NCBI GenBank assembly: GCA_018242065.1
Contig: JAFECQ010000019.1
Coordinates: 1 to 64,000 of the forward strand
Length of the DNA stretch: 64,000 bases
From: Pseudomonadota bacterium
GTDB taxonomy: Bacteria; Pseudomonadota; Alphaproteobacteria; UBA9655
Direction of reading: 5' to 3'
A program made the position numbers and the translations under genes. This document shows, in pieces, positions 35,914 to 44,438 of this stretch. Each line of letters begins with the position of its first letter. Position 1 is the first letter of the stretch. Below the pieces are notes generated by a model. The model saw only the letters and a list, made by a program, of their open reading frames with translations, was not told the DNA's origin and searched no databases.

Positions 35914-36389
35914 TAGACCTTTCCTTTTTTCTTTAGAAGTTCTTGGGGGGTATATGTCTGTCCCGTTAACTTTGTAAGGAGGGTACTCGCCACCTCTGCA
36001 GCTTCAGACTTTATCTCTTTGCTTACTTCAAGTCGGGCGCGGTAAAGATCTTGCTCTGCAAGGTTTAGGCGTTCATTTAATTTATGGATAAAATCCTTTT
36101 GCCTGTTCGTGATCTGAGACGTTGTTGCGTTTGCAATGTTTTTATAATGTTGATGCGCCTGATCTTTGGCTTCGGCGAGTGTTTTTTCATAATTAGCTAA
36201 AAGATCTTCGGCTCTTTCACGATATGTACTGGCTGTATTAATTTTTTCTTCAATTGTTTCTTCTCGTGTTTCAAAAATACGGCTGATTTTAGGAAGAGCA
36301 ATATAAGAGAGGATTACATAAAGAGCTAAGAAACACACAACCAGCCAAAAAAGTTGTGAAGAAAAAGTGGATGTATCTAATTGCGGCAT
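35913..36389 (-). CDS. atpF': F0F1 ATP synthase subunit b'
   Basis: A 158-residue second type of b subunit, typical of alphaproteobacteria and photosynthetic organisms. It starts M-P-Q-L-D-T-S-T-F with a membrane helix (F-W-L-V-V-C-F-L-A-L-Y), followed by L-P-K-I and a long coiled coil. I chose the ATG at 36389; a TTG 15 bases upstream lacks support. Forms a heterodimeric stalk with b. Confidence 0.92.
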   Translation of the reverse strand: MPQLDTSTFSSQLFWLVVCFLALYVILSYIALPKISRIFETREETIEEKINTASTYRERAEDLLANYEKTLAEAKDQAHQHYKNIANATTSQITNRQKDFIHKLNERLNLAEQDLYRARLEVSKEIKSEAAEVASTLLTKLTGQTYTPQELLKKKGKV

Positions 36390-36413
36390 GTTCTTAGCTC
36401 TCAAGTAATGCTT

Positions 36414-36638
36414 TTATTTAAAAAGAATTAAGAAAGCAATGAGAAGGGCAAAAAGCGCAACAGCTTCTGTAAGAGCAAATCCCAAAATTCCCACAGGAAA
36501 AATTTGTTCTTTCGAAGAAGGGTTGCGCGCAATAGAATTAATCAGCGAAGAAAAGATCATTCCAATGCCGAGCCCAACACCTGCGAGCGCAATCATCGCA
36601 AGGCCCGCCCCTATCATTCGTGCAGCTTCAACGTCCAT
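36414..36638 (-). CDS. atpE: F0F1 ATP synthase subunit c
   Basis: A 74-residue hairpin that forms the rotor ring. Helix 1 has the packing motif A-G-V-G-L-G-I-G (19-26), the polar loop has A-R-N-P, and helix 2 has the proton-binding carboxylate Glu58 in [11 protein letters not shown]. The residues around Glu58 look proton-type rather than sodium-type; this is inference. Confidence 0.97.
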   Translation of the reverse strand: MDVEAARMIGAGLAMIALAGVGLGIGMIFSSLINSIARNPSSKEQIFPVGILGFALTEAVALFALLIAFLILFK

Positions 36639-36652
36639 TTTATTCTCCTTTT

Positions 36653-37375
36653 CTAATGTAAGTGAATCGCATCTTGTAGGTAGATGCAGGTTAAAATTGT
36701 GAAAACATAGGCTTGTAAAATCGCCACAAGAATTTCAAAAGCTGTTAAAGCTGCGTTGATGGCGAGTGGAGCAACACCAAAGATCCCAAGGGCAATTGTA
36801 AAGCCCGCAAAAACTTTTAGCATCGTGTGCCCAGCCATCATGTTAGCAAAAAGACGAATGGAAAGACTAATGGGGCGTGAAAGGTATGATAAAATCTCTA
36901 TAGGGACAATCAAAGGCAACATATAAACAGGGGCACCTTTGGGAACAAAAAGCGAGAAATAATGCAAGCCATGGTGAATAAATCCAATAAGCGTTGCCAG
37001 TCCAAATGCGATCATAGCGAGTCCAAAAGTAACGATGATGTGACTTGTGAAGGTAAATGTATAGGGAATCATCCCGATCATATTACCCATGAAAATGAAT
37101 ATAAAAATTGTAAAAATGAAGGGCAGATATTTGCGTCCCTTAAAACCCACTGTTTCATCCAATAGGTTAGCGACAAATCCATACGTCATTTCTGTCAGAG
37201 ACTGCCAGCGGCCTGGAATGAGTTGGGAGCGGGTGACGCCTCCTATAAGGAAAAGCGTTGCAAGAATAACAGCGATGACCATAAACAAGGAAGAATTAGT
37301 GAAAGAAATATCAATGCCCCCTAGGGTCAAAGGAATCAACTTATGGATCTCAAACTGATGTAATGGATCAGACAT
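36653..37375 (-). CDS. atpB: F0F1 ATP synthase subunit a
   Basis: A 240-residue membrane subunit that forms the proton half-channels. The essential Arg is in [14 protein letters not shown], and a conserved last helix ends [14 protein letters not shown]. It overlaps atpI by 8 bp and precedes atpE by 14 bp, so expression is coupled. Confidence 0.97.
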   Translation of the reverse strand: MSDPLHQFEIHKLIPLTLGGIDISFTNSSLFMVIAVILATLFLIGGVTRSQLIPGRWQSLTEMTYGFVANLLDETVGFKGRKYLPFIFTIFIFIFMGNMIGMIPYTFTFTSHIIVTFGLAMIAFGLATLIGFIHHGLHYFSLFVPKGAPVYMLPLIVPIEILSYLSRPISLSIRLFANMMAGHTMLKVFAGFTIALGIFGVAPLAINAALTAFEILVAILQAYVFTILTCIYLQDAIHLH

Positions 37376-37679
37376 GGGTATTTTTCTTATTCTCCTTAGG
37401 CTTTTTTTGAGTTAAAGCACGATAGATATTAAGCATACCAGCTGCTGAGCCAAGTATAAACAAAGAAATGAGTCCCCAAGGCGATGTCCCAAAGGCCCAG
37501 TCGATAAGAAGGCCCATGCCCGTGCCTACAAAGACGCCAGCCACAAGCTCAACACCTACATTAAAGAACTTTCCAGCTAAATTCAGAGGCTTAACCCCTT
37601 TCAAAGAAGGAGGTTGAGTCGTTTTTTTGGCAAGATCAATTTTTCTTTTTAGCGTGTCTAATGTGGGATCATCAGACAT
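37368..37679 (-). CDS. atpI: ATP synthase assembly protein AtpI/AtpZ
   Basis: A 103-residue membrane protein with two helices (about 38-58 and 66-86). It contains G-V-x-x-x-A-G-V-F-V-G-T-G-M-G-L-L-I-D and ends in a Lys-rich tail. AtpI helps c-ring assembly or Mg uptake. First gene of the F0 operon, 8-bp overlap with atpB. Confidence 0.88.
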   Translation of the reverse strand: MSDDPTLDTLKRKIDLAKKTTQPPSLKGVKPLNLAGKFFNVGVELVAGVFVGTGMGLLIDWAFGTSPWGLISLFILGSAAGMLNIYRALTQKKPKENKKNTHV

Positions 37680-38108
37680 AAATTCCTCTCTTTTTCAATA
37701 TGATAGGAAGCAATGCGTGAGATGTCAAGGGCGAGCAAGAGAGATAAAAACAAAACTTCGTTTCGTGTGAAAAACATCTTAATTTTTTTTATAAAAAAAG
37801 TTTAAAATGTGCAAAAAAATAAATAGTATTTAAATACAGTGGATTAGGTGTTGATTTTGGTGATAAAAAGTGTATCTTTTTCGAGATATATTTGCTAGGA
37901 TGAGTTCACAAATTGCAGGCGGGGGCTGCTATTGCACACCTGAGGGAGGCAAAAAGGTTTGTAAAACCACCCCCACGAGTTAATTTCTAGATCCGCAAAA
38001 TTCATATCCATAAAATTCTATTGAGCCGCGCTTTTATTTATTAATAGGTCGACCAGAGCAGGCTTCTGACGTCTTTCAAAAGCGAGACTTACATGCTATG
38101 ACTGAAAT
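37680..38108. other. 429-bp divergent intergenic region, atpI / antiporter
   Basis: Must hold promoters for atpI (left) and the antiporter (right). It is AT-rich apart from a GC-rich 60-bp island at 37918-37977. No ORF or tRNA was recognised. Confidence 0.5.
37918..37977 (+). other. Possible structured leader element
   Basis: GGGGG (37921-37925) can pair with CCCCC (37970-37974), enclosing a second hairpin GGTTT/AAACC (37956-37968). It stands out by GC content from its surroundings and lies about 130 bp before the antiporter gene. It matches no riboswitch class I know. Confidence 0.3.
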
Positions 38109-39392
38109 ATGCATATAGAAAGTACTCTTACAGAAATTGCGATCGTTGTAACTGCAGCCCTTGCTTGTGGAATTATTCTTGAGAAATTCAAGCAACCTGC
38201 CATTCTTGGGTATATTTTAGCAGGCGTTATCTTAGGTCCTTCGCTTTTTGGTTTTATTGAAAACAGAGAAACGGTTTCGATGCTTGCTGAGCTTGGCGTT
38301 CTAATGTTGCTCTTCGTCGTAGGGATGGAGCTTAGTTTGAGACCATTTGTAAAAATTTGGCATATCTCACTTGGCTGTGTTGCTTTACAAGTTGTAGGGG
38401 GGCTTGCAATTGCTTTTCCTTTGGCGCAGCTTTTTCACTGGCCGCTCAATTTAACGCTTCTTTTGGCTTTTGTATTTGCTTTGAGTAGCACGGCTGTCGC
38501 TGTCAAAATGCTTGATACCATTGGTGAACTTAAGACCGACACCGGGCGTCTTACGATAGGTGTTCTTGTGGCACAAGATCTTTCAATTGTTCCCATGATT
38601 CTCATTATTCGAGGCTTGCAGCCCGGTGGGCATCTAGGCCTTGTTACCATGGTGTTTAAGGTTGTGATTACGATGGGGTTGTTGGTGCTCTTAGTATGGT
38701 ATTTAAGTCGAAAAGAGCGTATTCGCCTTCCTTATCTACGAATGGTTGTGGGTCATACGGATCTTACTCCCTTGATGGGGCTTACTTTCTGTTTCGGTGC
38801 GGCTGCTGTTGCTGGTCTTGCAGGCCTTTCTGCAGCTTATGGCGCTTTTTTGGCAGGCCTTGTAATGGGTAATAGCCACGAACGTCAAGTCATGATTGAT
38901 CGCATGACGCCTATTTATAGTGTCTTGATGATGGTCTTTTTCCTCTCAATAGGGCTTCTTCTTGATCTCAATTTTCTTTGGCAAAATTTGAGTAAGGTAT
39001 TGATCATTCTTCTTTTTATTACACTTGGTAAAACATTCTTGAACATCAGTATATTACACCTTTTGCGCCGGCCGTGGACGAAAGCTTTTTTGTCAGGTGT
39101 CGTTTTAGCCCAGCTTGGGGAATTTTCTTTCCTTCTTGCGACCGTGGGGCAAGAAGTTGGGATTGTAAATGAATATGGGACAAACTTGATTGTTTCTCTG
39201 ACAGTGCTTTCTCTAGCTTTAAGTCCCATTTGGTTGACAACAGCGAGACGACTTCATGACATGAGACCAAAGCAAACGTCAACACCTACTCATCTCTTAA
39301 GCCTCCTTTATAGACGCGAAGTTGGACTTTTGAGGGGAATATATGATAAGTTGAAAGAAAGAATGCATCGTCGTGCCAACCCTCGAGATTGA
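38109..39392 (+). CDS. Cation:proton antiporter, CPA2 family
   Basis: A 427-residue membrane exchanger with about twelve helices and motifs of the Na+/H+ exchanger fold: I-L-G-Y-I-L-A-G-V-I-L-G-P, L-L-F-V-V-G-M-E-L, and A-L-S-S-T-A-V-A-V-K-M-L followed by V-A-Q-D-L-S-I-V-P. It resembles KefB/YbaL-type K+/H+ antiporters but lacks the C-terminal TrkA-N regulatory domain, ending shortly after the last helix. It overlaps rnhB by 20 bp. Confidence 0.87.
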   Translation: MHIESTLTEIAIVVTAALACGIILEKFKQPAILGYILAGVILGPSLFGFIENRETVSMLAELGVLMLLFVVGMELSLRPFVKIWHISLGCVALQVVGGLAIAFPLAQLFHWPLNLTLLLAFVFALSSTAVAVKMLDTIGELKTDTGRLTIGVLVAQDLSIVPMILIIRGLQPGGHLGLVTMVFKVVITMGLLVLLVWYLSRKERIRLPYLRMVVGHTDLTPLMGLTFCFGAAAVAGLAGLSAAYGAFLAGLVMGNSHERQVMIDRMTPIYSVLMMVFFLSIGLLLDLNFLWQNLSKVLIILLFITLGKTFLNISILHLLRRPWTKAFLSGVVLAQLGEFSFLLATVGQEVGIVNEYGTNLIVSLTVLSLALSPIWLTTARRLHDMRPKQTSTPTHLLSLLYRREVGLLRGIYDKLKERMHRRANPRD

Positions 39393-39987
39393 ATCCCAGT
39401 TTAAAGGTCTGGTCGGTGGAGTAGATGAAGTTGGGCGCGGGCCTTGGGCAGGCCCCGTGGTAGCAGCGGCTGTTATTTTTATAGAAGTTCCTCCTTATTG
39501 TCTTTTACAGGGAATACATGATTCGAAAAAACTTTCGAGTCTTAAAAGAGAGAAGATTTATCACGAGCTGTTAGCATTAGAGAATTTTCATTATGGCCTT
39601 GGAATTGCAAGTGTTGAAGAAATTGATGAGTTAAATATTCTTAAGGCGACCTTTCTTGCTATGGAAAGAGCAGTTATGCATTTACCTAAACTTCCTCCCA
39701 CATTGCTTATTGATGGAAAGTACATTCCTTCTATAAAAGGGGCTCAGACCTATCCTGTCATTGGTGGGGATGGCATTAGTCTTTCTATTGCTGCGGCCTC
39801 TATTCTTGCGAAAGTATCCCGCGATAAAATGATGGAAAAACTAGCTCATGATTATCCACATTATGGTTGGGAGAGAAACGCCGGATATGGCACAGCTGAG
39901 CATCAAAGCGCCTTAAAAGTTCATGGTATTACGCCGCATCACCGACAAAGCTTTGCACCTATTAAAGCGCTTTTAAACCCACTTTAA
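39373..39987 (+). CDS. rnhB: Ribonuclease HII
   Basis: A 204-residue enzyme that nicks RNA in RNA-DNA duplexes, removing misincorporated ribonucleotides. The active-site motif G-V-D-E-V-G-R-G-P-W-A-G and later L-L-I-D-G-K and A-S-I-L-A-K-V-S-R-D are present. The start is a GTG at 39373, set by the N-terminal pattern P-T-L-E-I-E. It overlaps the antiporter end and converges on mutY with a 26-bp overlap. Confidence 0.95.
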   Translation: MPTLEIESQFKGLVGGVDEVGRGPWAGPVVAAAVIFIEVPPYCLLQGIHDSKKLSSLKREKIYHELLALENFHYGLGIASVEEIDELNILKATFLAMERAVMHLPKLPPTLLIDGKYIPSIKGAQTYPVIGGDGISLSIAAASILAKVSRDKMMEKLAHDYPHYGWERNAGYGTAEHQSALKVHGITPHHRQSFAPIKALLNPL

Positions 39988-40921
39988 TGATCTTTTTCAT
40001 GACTGTTGGAAGTGCATAATTTTTTAACTCTTCTGGATGAACCCATATTCCTTCGAAAAGACCTGTATCTGAAAGAGCGCTGACTTCGACCTCAAAGTGA
40101 AAATGGGTAAAGGTATGCCTTATGGTGGGACCTCCTCCTAATTTTCTGTTTTCCTCCCAGGGCGTTGTGGGTACTTCCATCATGCCCCCTAAAAGTCCAT
40201 GAGGTGGGCGTTTGCGGAGGAGTAGGGCGCCATCTTCGCGTCGTATCATAAAAGCAGTGGCATAGCGGGTAGGAAGCTTCTGTTTTTGAACTTTAACTGG
40301 AAAATTTTCGACTTCTCCAAGCCGATACGCGGTACAATCCCTCTGGAAAGGACATTCCTGACAGAAGGGGGTTTTCGGTGTACAAACAAGGGCCCCGAGT
40401 TCCATAAGCGCTTCTGTAAAGTCACCGCAGCGCTTTTGGGGGAGAAGGGTTATAAGGCGATTTTTAACCTCGCCTATAGGTTTAGGTGTAGGGAGGGCAT
40501 AGTACCGACTCATAACGCGAATAACATTTCCATCAACAGCAGCAGCTGATTGTCCAAATGCAATAGATGCAATGGCTGCAGCAGTATAAGGCCCGATACC
40601 AGGCAGTTTTGTAAGATCTTCTTCAGTTGTAGGAAATTCTTTTGCTAAGCTTTGTGCGCATTTATGAAGATTGCGAGCACGTGAATAGTATCCTAACCCC
40701 TGCCATTCAACGAGAACATCATCCAAGGATGCTTTTCCTAAGGCTTCAACAGTAGGCCATTTTTGAAGAAACTTCTTAAAGTAAGGAATGACCGTTGCAA
40801 CAGTTGTTTGCTGTAACATGATTTCACTAAGCCACGTATGGTAAGGATTTTTAATCTTACTGCGCCAAGGAAGGTCACGTTGAGCTGTTTCATACCAAGT
40901 CAGAAGTCTCTCGGAAAACAC
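39962..40921 (-). CDS. mutY: Adenine DNA glycosylase MutY
   Basis: A 319-residue base-excision repair enzyme that removes A opposite 8-oxoguanine. Catalytic Glu in L-S-E-I-M-L-Q-Q-T, helix-hairpin-helix L-P-G-I-G-P-Y-T-A-A-A, Asp in V-D-G-N-V-I-R-V, and the iron-sulfur ligands C-x6-C-x2-C-x5-C are all present. The C-terminal NUDIX-like domain recognises 8-oxoG. In alphaproteobacteria mutY sits next to DUF721, and a remnant of that gene lies 15 bp away on the opposite strand. Confidence 0.95.
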   Translation of the reverse strand: MFSERLLTWYETAQRDLPWRSKIKNPYHTWLSEIMLQQTTVATVIPYFKKFLQKWPTVEALGKASLDDVLVEWQGLGYYSRARNLHKCAQSLAKEFPTTEEDLTKLPGIGPYTAAAIASIAFGQSAAAVDGNVIRVMSRYYALPTPKPIGEVKNRLITLLPQKRCGDFTEALMELGALVCTPKTPFCQECPFQRDCTAYRLGEVENFPVKVQKQKLPTRYATAFMIRREDGALLLRKRPPHGLLGGMMEVPTTPWEENRKLGGGPTIRHTFTHFHFEVEVSALSDTGLFEGIWVHPEELKNYALPTVMKKIIKVGLKAL

Positions 40922-41022
40922 TCTGCAAACCTCTAAAAAAAATTTAACCTCATCTTAGGAGACACTCTAACAAGATACGACCAGTCCGCATAGGTCATTA
41001 CACACAAAAAATTGTAAAGCTC
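40920..41022 (+). pseudogene. Truncated diverged copy of the DUF721 5' end and leader
   Basis: About 103 bp align without gaps to 41560-41662, at roughly 75-80 percent identity and mostly transitions. The copy includes 38 bp of leader and about 22 codons (N-K-I-R-P-V-R-I-G-H-Y-T-Q-K-I-V-K) of the DUF721 gene. Its start codon is mutated (AGG) and the frame runs into unrelated sequence. It lies left of the SnoaL-like gene. Confidence 0.85.
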
Positions 41023-41049
41023 TCTCTTTTGTCTCACTTCTTTCTGAGT

Positions 41050-41436
41050 TTATGCAAAATTCTCGAGAGGTTTTTGGCTTACACTTTCCCAGTTTTCAAC
41101 AATCTTTCCATCACGAACAATCATGATGCTAATCCCCCAATATTTTCGATTATGACCAGAAGATTGGAGAGAAGGACTTTTTCCGTGCCACCTTACGGCA
41201 ACTTTTTCTCCATCAGAAAAAATATCATCAATTTCATAATGTAAATCTGCAAGAACACCTCTGCGTTCTTCTATGAGGCTCTCCAGTTTATTTCTTCCAA
41301 CGACTGTTAGGTCGCCTTCATGATATTTCACATCTTGAAGCCAAAGTTTTTCTACTAATTCTTTGTGATGAGCGTTGAGTTGTCCATCAAAAACCTTTCT
41401 GACAACATGTTCAGGGGTAAGAGTCTTTTCTTCCAT
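41050..41436 (-). CDS. SnoaL-like / NTF2-fold protein
   Basis: A 128-residue protein of the SnoaL-like polyketide-cyclase/NTF2 superfamily, a small alpha-beta cone binding hydrophobic ligands. The N-terminal helix precedes Y-H-E-G-D-L and the strand I-F-S-D-G-E-K-V-A-V-R-W-H-G, then V-R-D-G-K-I-V-E-N-W-E. Catalytic role is unknown. It lies between a remnant and the intact 5' end of DUF721, so it looks acquired. Confidence 0.75.
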   Translation of the reverse strand: MEEKTLTPEHVVRKVFDGQLNAHHKELVEKLWLQDVKYHEGDLTVVGRNKLESLIEERRGVLADLHYEIDDIFSDGEKVAVRWHGKSPSLQSSGHNRKYWGISIMIVRDGKIVENWESVSQKPLENFA

Positions 41437-41559
41437 GATAGAATATTCCTTCTGTTTTTTAATAATCTTTATTTTTTCTGCTCTATTATGAACTTTACAG
41501 AAACTATCTTAAGAATGAGTAAACGTTTTTGATTCTTAGATTACAGAAGAAGAAAAATA

Positions 41560-41662
41560 CACTTTGCAAATCTCTGAAAAAAACTTAACCTTATCTTATG
41601 AAATATCCTAATAAGATGCGGCCTGTTCGTATAGGCCAATATACACAAAAAATTGTAAGGCC
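41560..41662 (+). repeat. Intact DUF721 leader and 5' end, duplicated at 40920-41022
   Basis: The functional member of the duplicated junction: leader plus the first 21 codons of the DUF721 gene. The two copies keep the encoded peptide while differing mainly at silent positions. Confidence 0.85.
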
Positions 41663-42068
41663 CGTGTTTAAAGTGCGCGGTTTGATGGAAGGAAAAATAA
41701 TTACGCACTGGACGCAGATTGTGGGAGAAAAGTTTGCTGGTCTTGCGATCCCTGAAAAAATAGCCTTTCCAAAAAGTAAGAAATCTGAGGGAACCCTTTA
41801 TTTAAGTGTTACTTCGTCTGGTGCTCTTTTATTGCAATATGCGCAGGATTTAATTTTGGAACAGATTAATATATTTTTTGGGTATAAGGCTCTCTCTAAA
41901 TTGAAAATGACTCATGACTTCATTCCTTTTGAAGAAAGTTCTCTTCCTAAGGTTATTTTCCCTCTTTCGCCAGAAAATCAAGACTGGATTGAGGAGCAGG
42001 TTGAGTCAATAAAAGACTCTGAACTCAAGGCCTGTCTTATAAAACTTGGTGAGGCAGTTTGTCGATAA
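41598..42068 (+). CDS. DUF721 (DciA-like) protein
   Basis: A 156-residue member of the DUF721 family, related to DciA, which loads the replicative helicase in bacteria lacking DnaC. Visible patterns are H-W-x-x-I-V-G-E-K-F-A, then L-Y-L-S-V-T-S-S-G-A-L-L-L-Q-Y and I-N-I-F-F-G-Y. The helicase-loader role is known for DciA; whether it applies to this alphaproteobacterial branch is inference. Normally adjacent to mutY; a SnoaL-like insert now separates them. Confidence 0.82.
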   Translation: MKYPNKMRPVRIGQYTQKIVRPVFKVRGLMEGKIITHWTQIVGEKFAGLAIPEKIAFPKSKKSEGTLYLSVTSSGALLLQYAQDLILEQINIFFGYKALSKLKMTHDFIPFEESSLPKVIFPLSPENQDWIEEQVESIKDSELKACLIKLGEAVCR

Positions 42069-42076
42069 GATGGTGG

Positions 42077-42556
42077 CTATGCTTTTGGGGTAGCCTTATG
42101 ATCATCAAATTGACTTTCAATAAGCCATTCAGCAAATCGCATATCGAATTTTCTCGGCTCTTCTCTTGAAGAATAAAAATAGACTTTCTTTAGGACTTCA
42201 AGATATTCGTCCACAGAAACTCTGAGTTTTTTCTCAGTGATCAGCTTTAAGATCTTTTCTGAACAATTGATCATAAGATCTGGATACTCGAGCGGGGAAC
42301 GTTTTCTTATTCTCCCGTGTGATTCGGGCGCATATCCCCCCTCTTTAGAAGGAGAAGAATTAATAAGATCAATGATTGAACACTCCAAAGCTTCAGCGAT
42401 GGCCTGAAGAGACTGAGCGCTTGGTTTCTTAATCCGACCTTTGAGAATATTTCTGACAGAGTGTATGCTTAACCCTGCACGTCTTTCCAATTCAGCAATG
42501 GAAAGGTTTTTAGCTTCCATGCGTTCAATAATTTTCTCTTTTAATCCAGATGCCAT
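42077..42556 (-). CDS. XRE-family regulator
   Basis: A 159-residue protein with an N-terminal helix-turn-helix (about residues 5-60): L-S-I-A-E-L-E-R-R-A-G-L-S-I-H-S-V-R-N-I-L-K-G, resembling lambda Cro/C1-type domains. The C-terminal part is a separate helical domain of unknown function. It is divergent from the LuxI-like gene across a 364-bp region, a layout often seen for a regulator and its target. Target and ligand are unknown. Confidence 0.85.
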   Translation of the reverse strand: MASGLKEKIIERMEAKNLSIAELERRAGLSIHSVRNILKGRIKKPSAQSLQAIAEALECSIIDLINSSPSKEGGYAPESHGRIRKRSPLEYPDLMINCSEKILKLITEKKLRVSVDEYLEVLKKVYFYSSREEPRKFDMRFAEWLIESQFDDHKATPKA

Positions 42557-42914
42557 AAACTCTACCTAAGTTAAATGTTCTTTGAGATACTAGTATAAAA
42601 TGATATTTTTGATAAGCCTAAAATTAAATTCATCAAAAAATGCTAGCGCTTTAAAATTTTCTTGTATACAACATATCAAAACAGGTTAATCTAATGCAAA
42701 ATTTTTTTGAGAGTGGGGGCTTTAACCGGGTTTTCTCAAAAGAAGTTGCCTATGAGAGCTTTTAAAATTGTCACAGGCTTTAAACGATAAGTTTAATTAA
42801 AATATATAGAACCTAAAAAAGGCTAATTCTACGGGGAACCTATAATCATTTCTAAAAGTATGCATTCCTCGCGGGGTCTTTTAATGGGCTTAATAATATG
42901 AAAGGCAGAAGGGG
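42557..42914. other. 358-bp intergenic region between the XRE and LuxI-like genes
   Basis: AT-rich, with likely divergent promoters. I see no perfect lux-box-like palindrome and no gene. Confidence 0.4.
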
Positions 42915-42920
42915 GTGCTT

Positions 42921-43484
42921 ATGCTTAAGTTTGAGATTATTGAATTACAAGAAAATAATATTGAAACTAAATTAATGGAAAGGCGGCAAGAGAATGATGT
43001 GGGTGGACAAAGTTACATAGCTTGTGAAGAACCAAAAAATACAATTTTTGTTATTGCAGATGAAAAAAGGAAGGAACTTGTTGGAGGGGCTTCTCTTTTT
43101 AAAAAAGAGTTGAGTCTGATTCAAGAAGATGTACGGGAACTTGTGACAACCCTTCCATTGCAGAATCGTGTGTGGGAATGCTCTAATGTCTATATTGAAA
43201 CTTTTTATAAAAATTTAGAGCCGGAGAAGAAAGACTTTGTAGAGTTTTCACAAAGCTTTTATCGAGGTTTTTATGAAGGGCTTGTAGAGTTTGGTAAACA
43301 AAAAAAAGCTGGATTTGTCATTATGAAGCTTTCTTCAGACATCTATAACGCTACAAAAAAATTTGGTTTATGGCCTTACGTTGTAGAGCTTAAGCCAGAA
43401 AACTCTCCTGACGGGCTTTTTCATGGGATTTTACCCCTTACAGGGAGCCAATATAAAGCGTATCAAAAAAGATGGGATAACTAA
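42921..43484 (+). CDS. LuxI-like / GNAT-fold protein
   Basis: A 187-residue protein with the layout of acyl-homoserine-lactone synthases, a GNAT-like fold. Strands T-I-F-V-I-A-D-E and L-V-G-G-A-S-L-F are followed by V-W-E-C-S-N-V-Y-I-E (like the W-E-x-x-R segment of LuxI), a long helix, and the C-terminal strand K-A-G-F-V-I-M-K-L. The E-x-D-x-x-D signature of classical LuxI is missing, so signal synthesis is uncertain; it may be another acyl or amino-acyl transferase. Start is the ATG at 42921 with AAGGGGG upstream. The divergent XRE regulator may control it. Confidence 0.6.
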   Translation: MLKFEIIELQENNIETKLMERRQENDVGGQSYIACEEPKNTIFVIADEKRKELVGGASLFKKELSLIQEDVRELVTTLPLQNRVWECSNVYIETFYKNLEPEKKDFVEFSQSFYRGFYEGLVEFGKQKKAGFVIMKLSSDIYNATKKFGLWPYVVELKPENSPDGLFHGILPLTGSQYKAYQKRWDN

Positions 43485-43563
43485 AAAGCTTGATTCTCAT
43501 GACAGCTATTTTTTTCTAAAGTAAATACTAAAAGTTGATAGCTATCTTATCTTTGCTTCCACT

Positions 43564-44061
43564 CTATTTGACAGTTTGAGGTGTGGCAGGCGTTAAGTTT
43601 GTTAGAGGACGATCAGGAGCTTTGTAAGAACCAGTGGCTCCTATTAAATTCTTAACCTTTTTCCCGCTCATCATAAATTCGAGTGCCATTGCGCATCCTT
43701 CGAGCTTCATTTGGGCATCTGCTCGGGATAACTCAAGAGATTGCTTCTGGTTTGCCGTTGGCTTCATATTACCACTTTTAATTTGTTCTAAAAAAAGATC
43801 ATAGCGTATACAGGCCGTTTCTGCATCATAGCAAAAAGAAGTGACTTGAGCATTTGGATAAGGCCAAGTCTTTTTAAGAAACTCGGTGCATGTCAAAATC
43901 CCCTTCGATCTTGCGCCAGCCCCCATTCCAGCTAGTTGATTCATCAGGGTTGCAGGAAATTTAACATAAGGTTCCTCTGGTAGCTTATCCTGAGAGAAAA
44001 GAGGGGTATTGCAGGACAACATGCAAACAGTTGTAAGGAATAGATAGGATCTTAGGGCCAT
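43564..44061 (-). CDS. Exported cysteine-containing protein of unknown function
   Basis: A 165-residue protein. The N-terminus is a signal peptide (Arg at residue 4, hydrophobic core, cleavage around F-S-Q at about residue 24). The mature part is helical, with four cysteines that could pair (L-T-C, F-C-Y, A-C-I, G-C-A) in an oxidising periplasm. The C-terminus is Pro/Thr-rich. It is divergent from rpmF. No family recognised. Confidence 0.6.
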   Translation of the reverse strand: MALRSYLFLTTVCMLSCNTPLFSQDKLPEEPYVKFPATLMNQLAGMGAGARSKGILTCTEFLKKTWPYPNAQVTSFCYDAETACIRYDLFLEQIKSGNMKPTANQKQSLELSRADAQMKLEGCAMALEFMMSGKKVKNLIGATGSYKAPDRPLTNLTPATPQTVK

Positions 44062-44207
44062 TTTTTTTCTCCAAGGGGGTTGAATTTCTCTTTATGACAT
44101 TATAAAAAAACCTTAACATATTCCTAAATGATAGGAAATACTTGCTGTTATCTTTTTTTTAAGTTAAATAAGCATTCTACATTCATGAGAACGATAGGTA
44201 GTAATCA

Positions 44208-44411
44208 ATGGCAGTTCCTAAGAAGAAAACATCACCTTCCCGCCGTAATATGCGGCGTTCCCACCATGCACTTAAACCTGTTTCTAGTGTTGAGTGCTCA
44301 AATTGTGGCGATCGCAAGCTTCCTCATCACCTTTGCCCATCTTGTGGCCATTATAAGGGGCGTCAGGTTTTAGGGCAGGTGATAGAAGAAGCATCATCAA
44401 CCGTTGCTTAA
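44208..44411 (+). CDS. rpmF: 50S ribosomal protein L32
   Basis: A 67-residue large-subunit protein beginning M-A-V-P-K-K-K-T-S. Zinc-binding cysteines at 30, 33, 43 and 46 (C-x2-C and C-x2-C) show the zinc-containing form. It lies just upstream of plsX, a pairing common in bacteria. Confidence 0.97.
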   Translation: MAVPKKKTSPSRRNMRRSHHALKPVSSVECSNCGDRKLPHHLCPSCGHYKGRQVLGQVIEEASSTVA

Positions 44412-44438
44412 CCCTTCTTTTATGAAAGGGTGTTTGAA

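Noticed and set aside
35407-37679. Missing F1 genes as a deletion
   Set aside because: In alphaproteobacteria the F0 genes are normally separate from atpHAGDC, so absence nearby is expected.
40286-40549. Plus-strand frame inside mutY
   Set aside because: Antisense shadow of the MutY iron-sulfur region.
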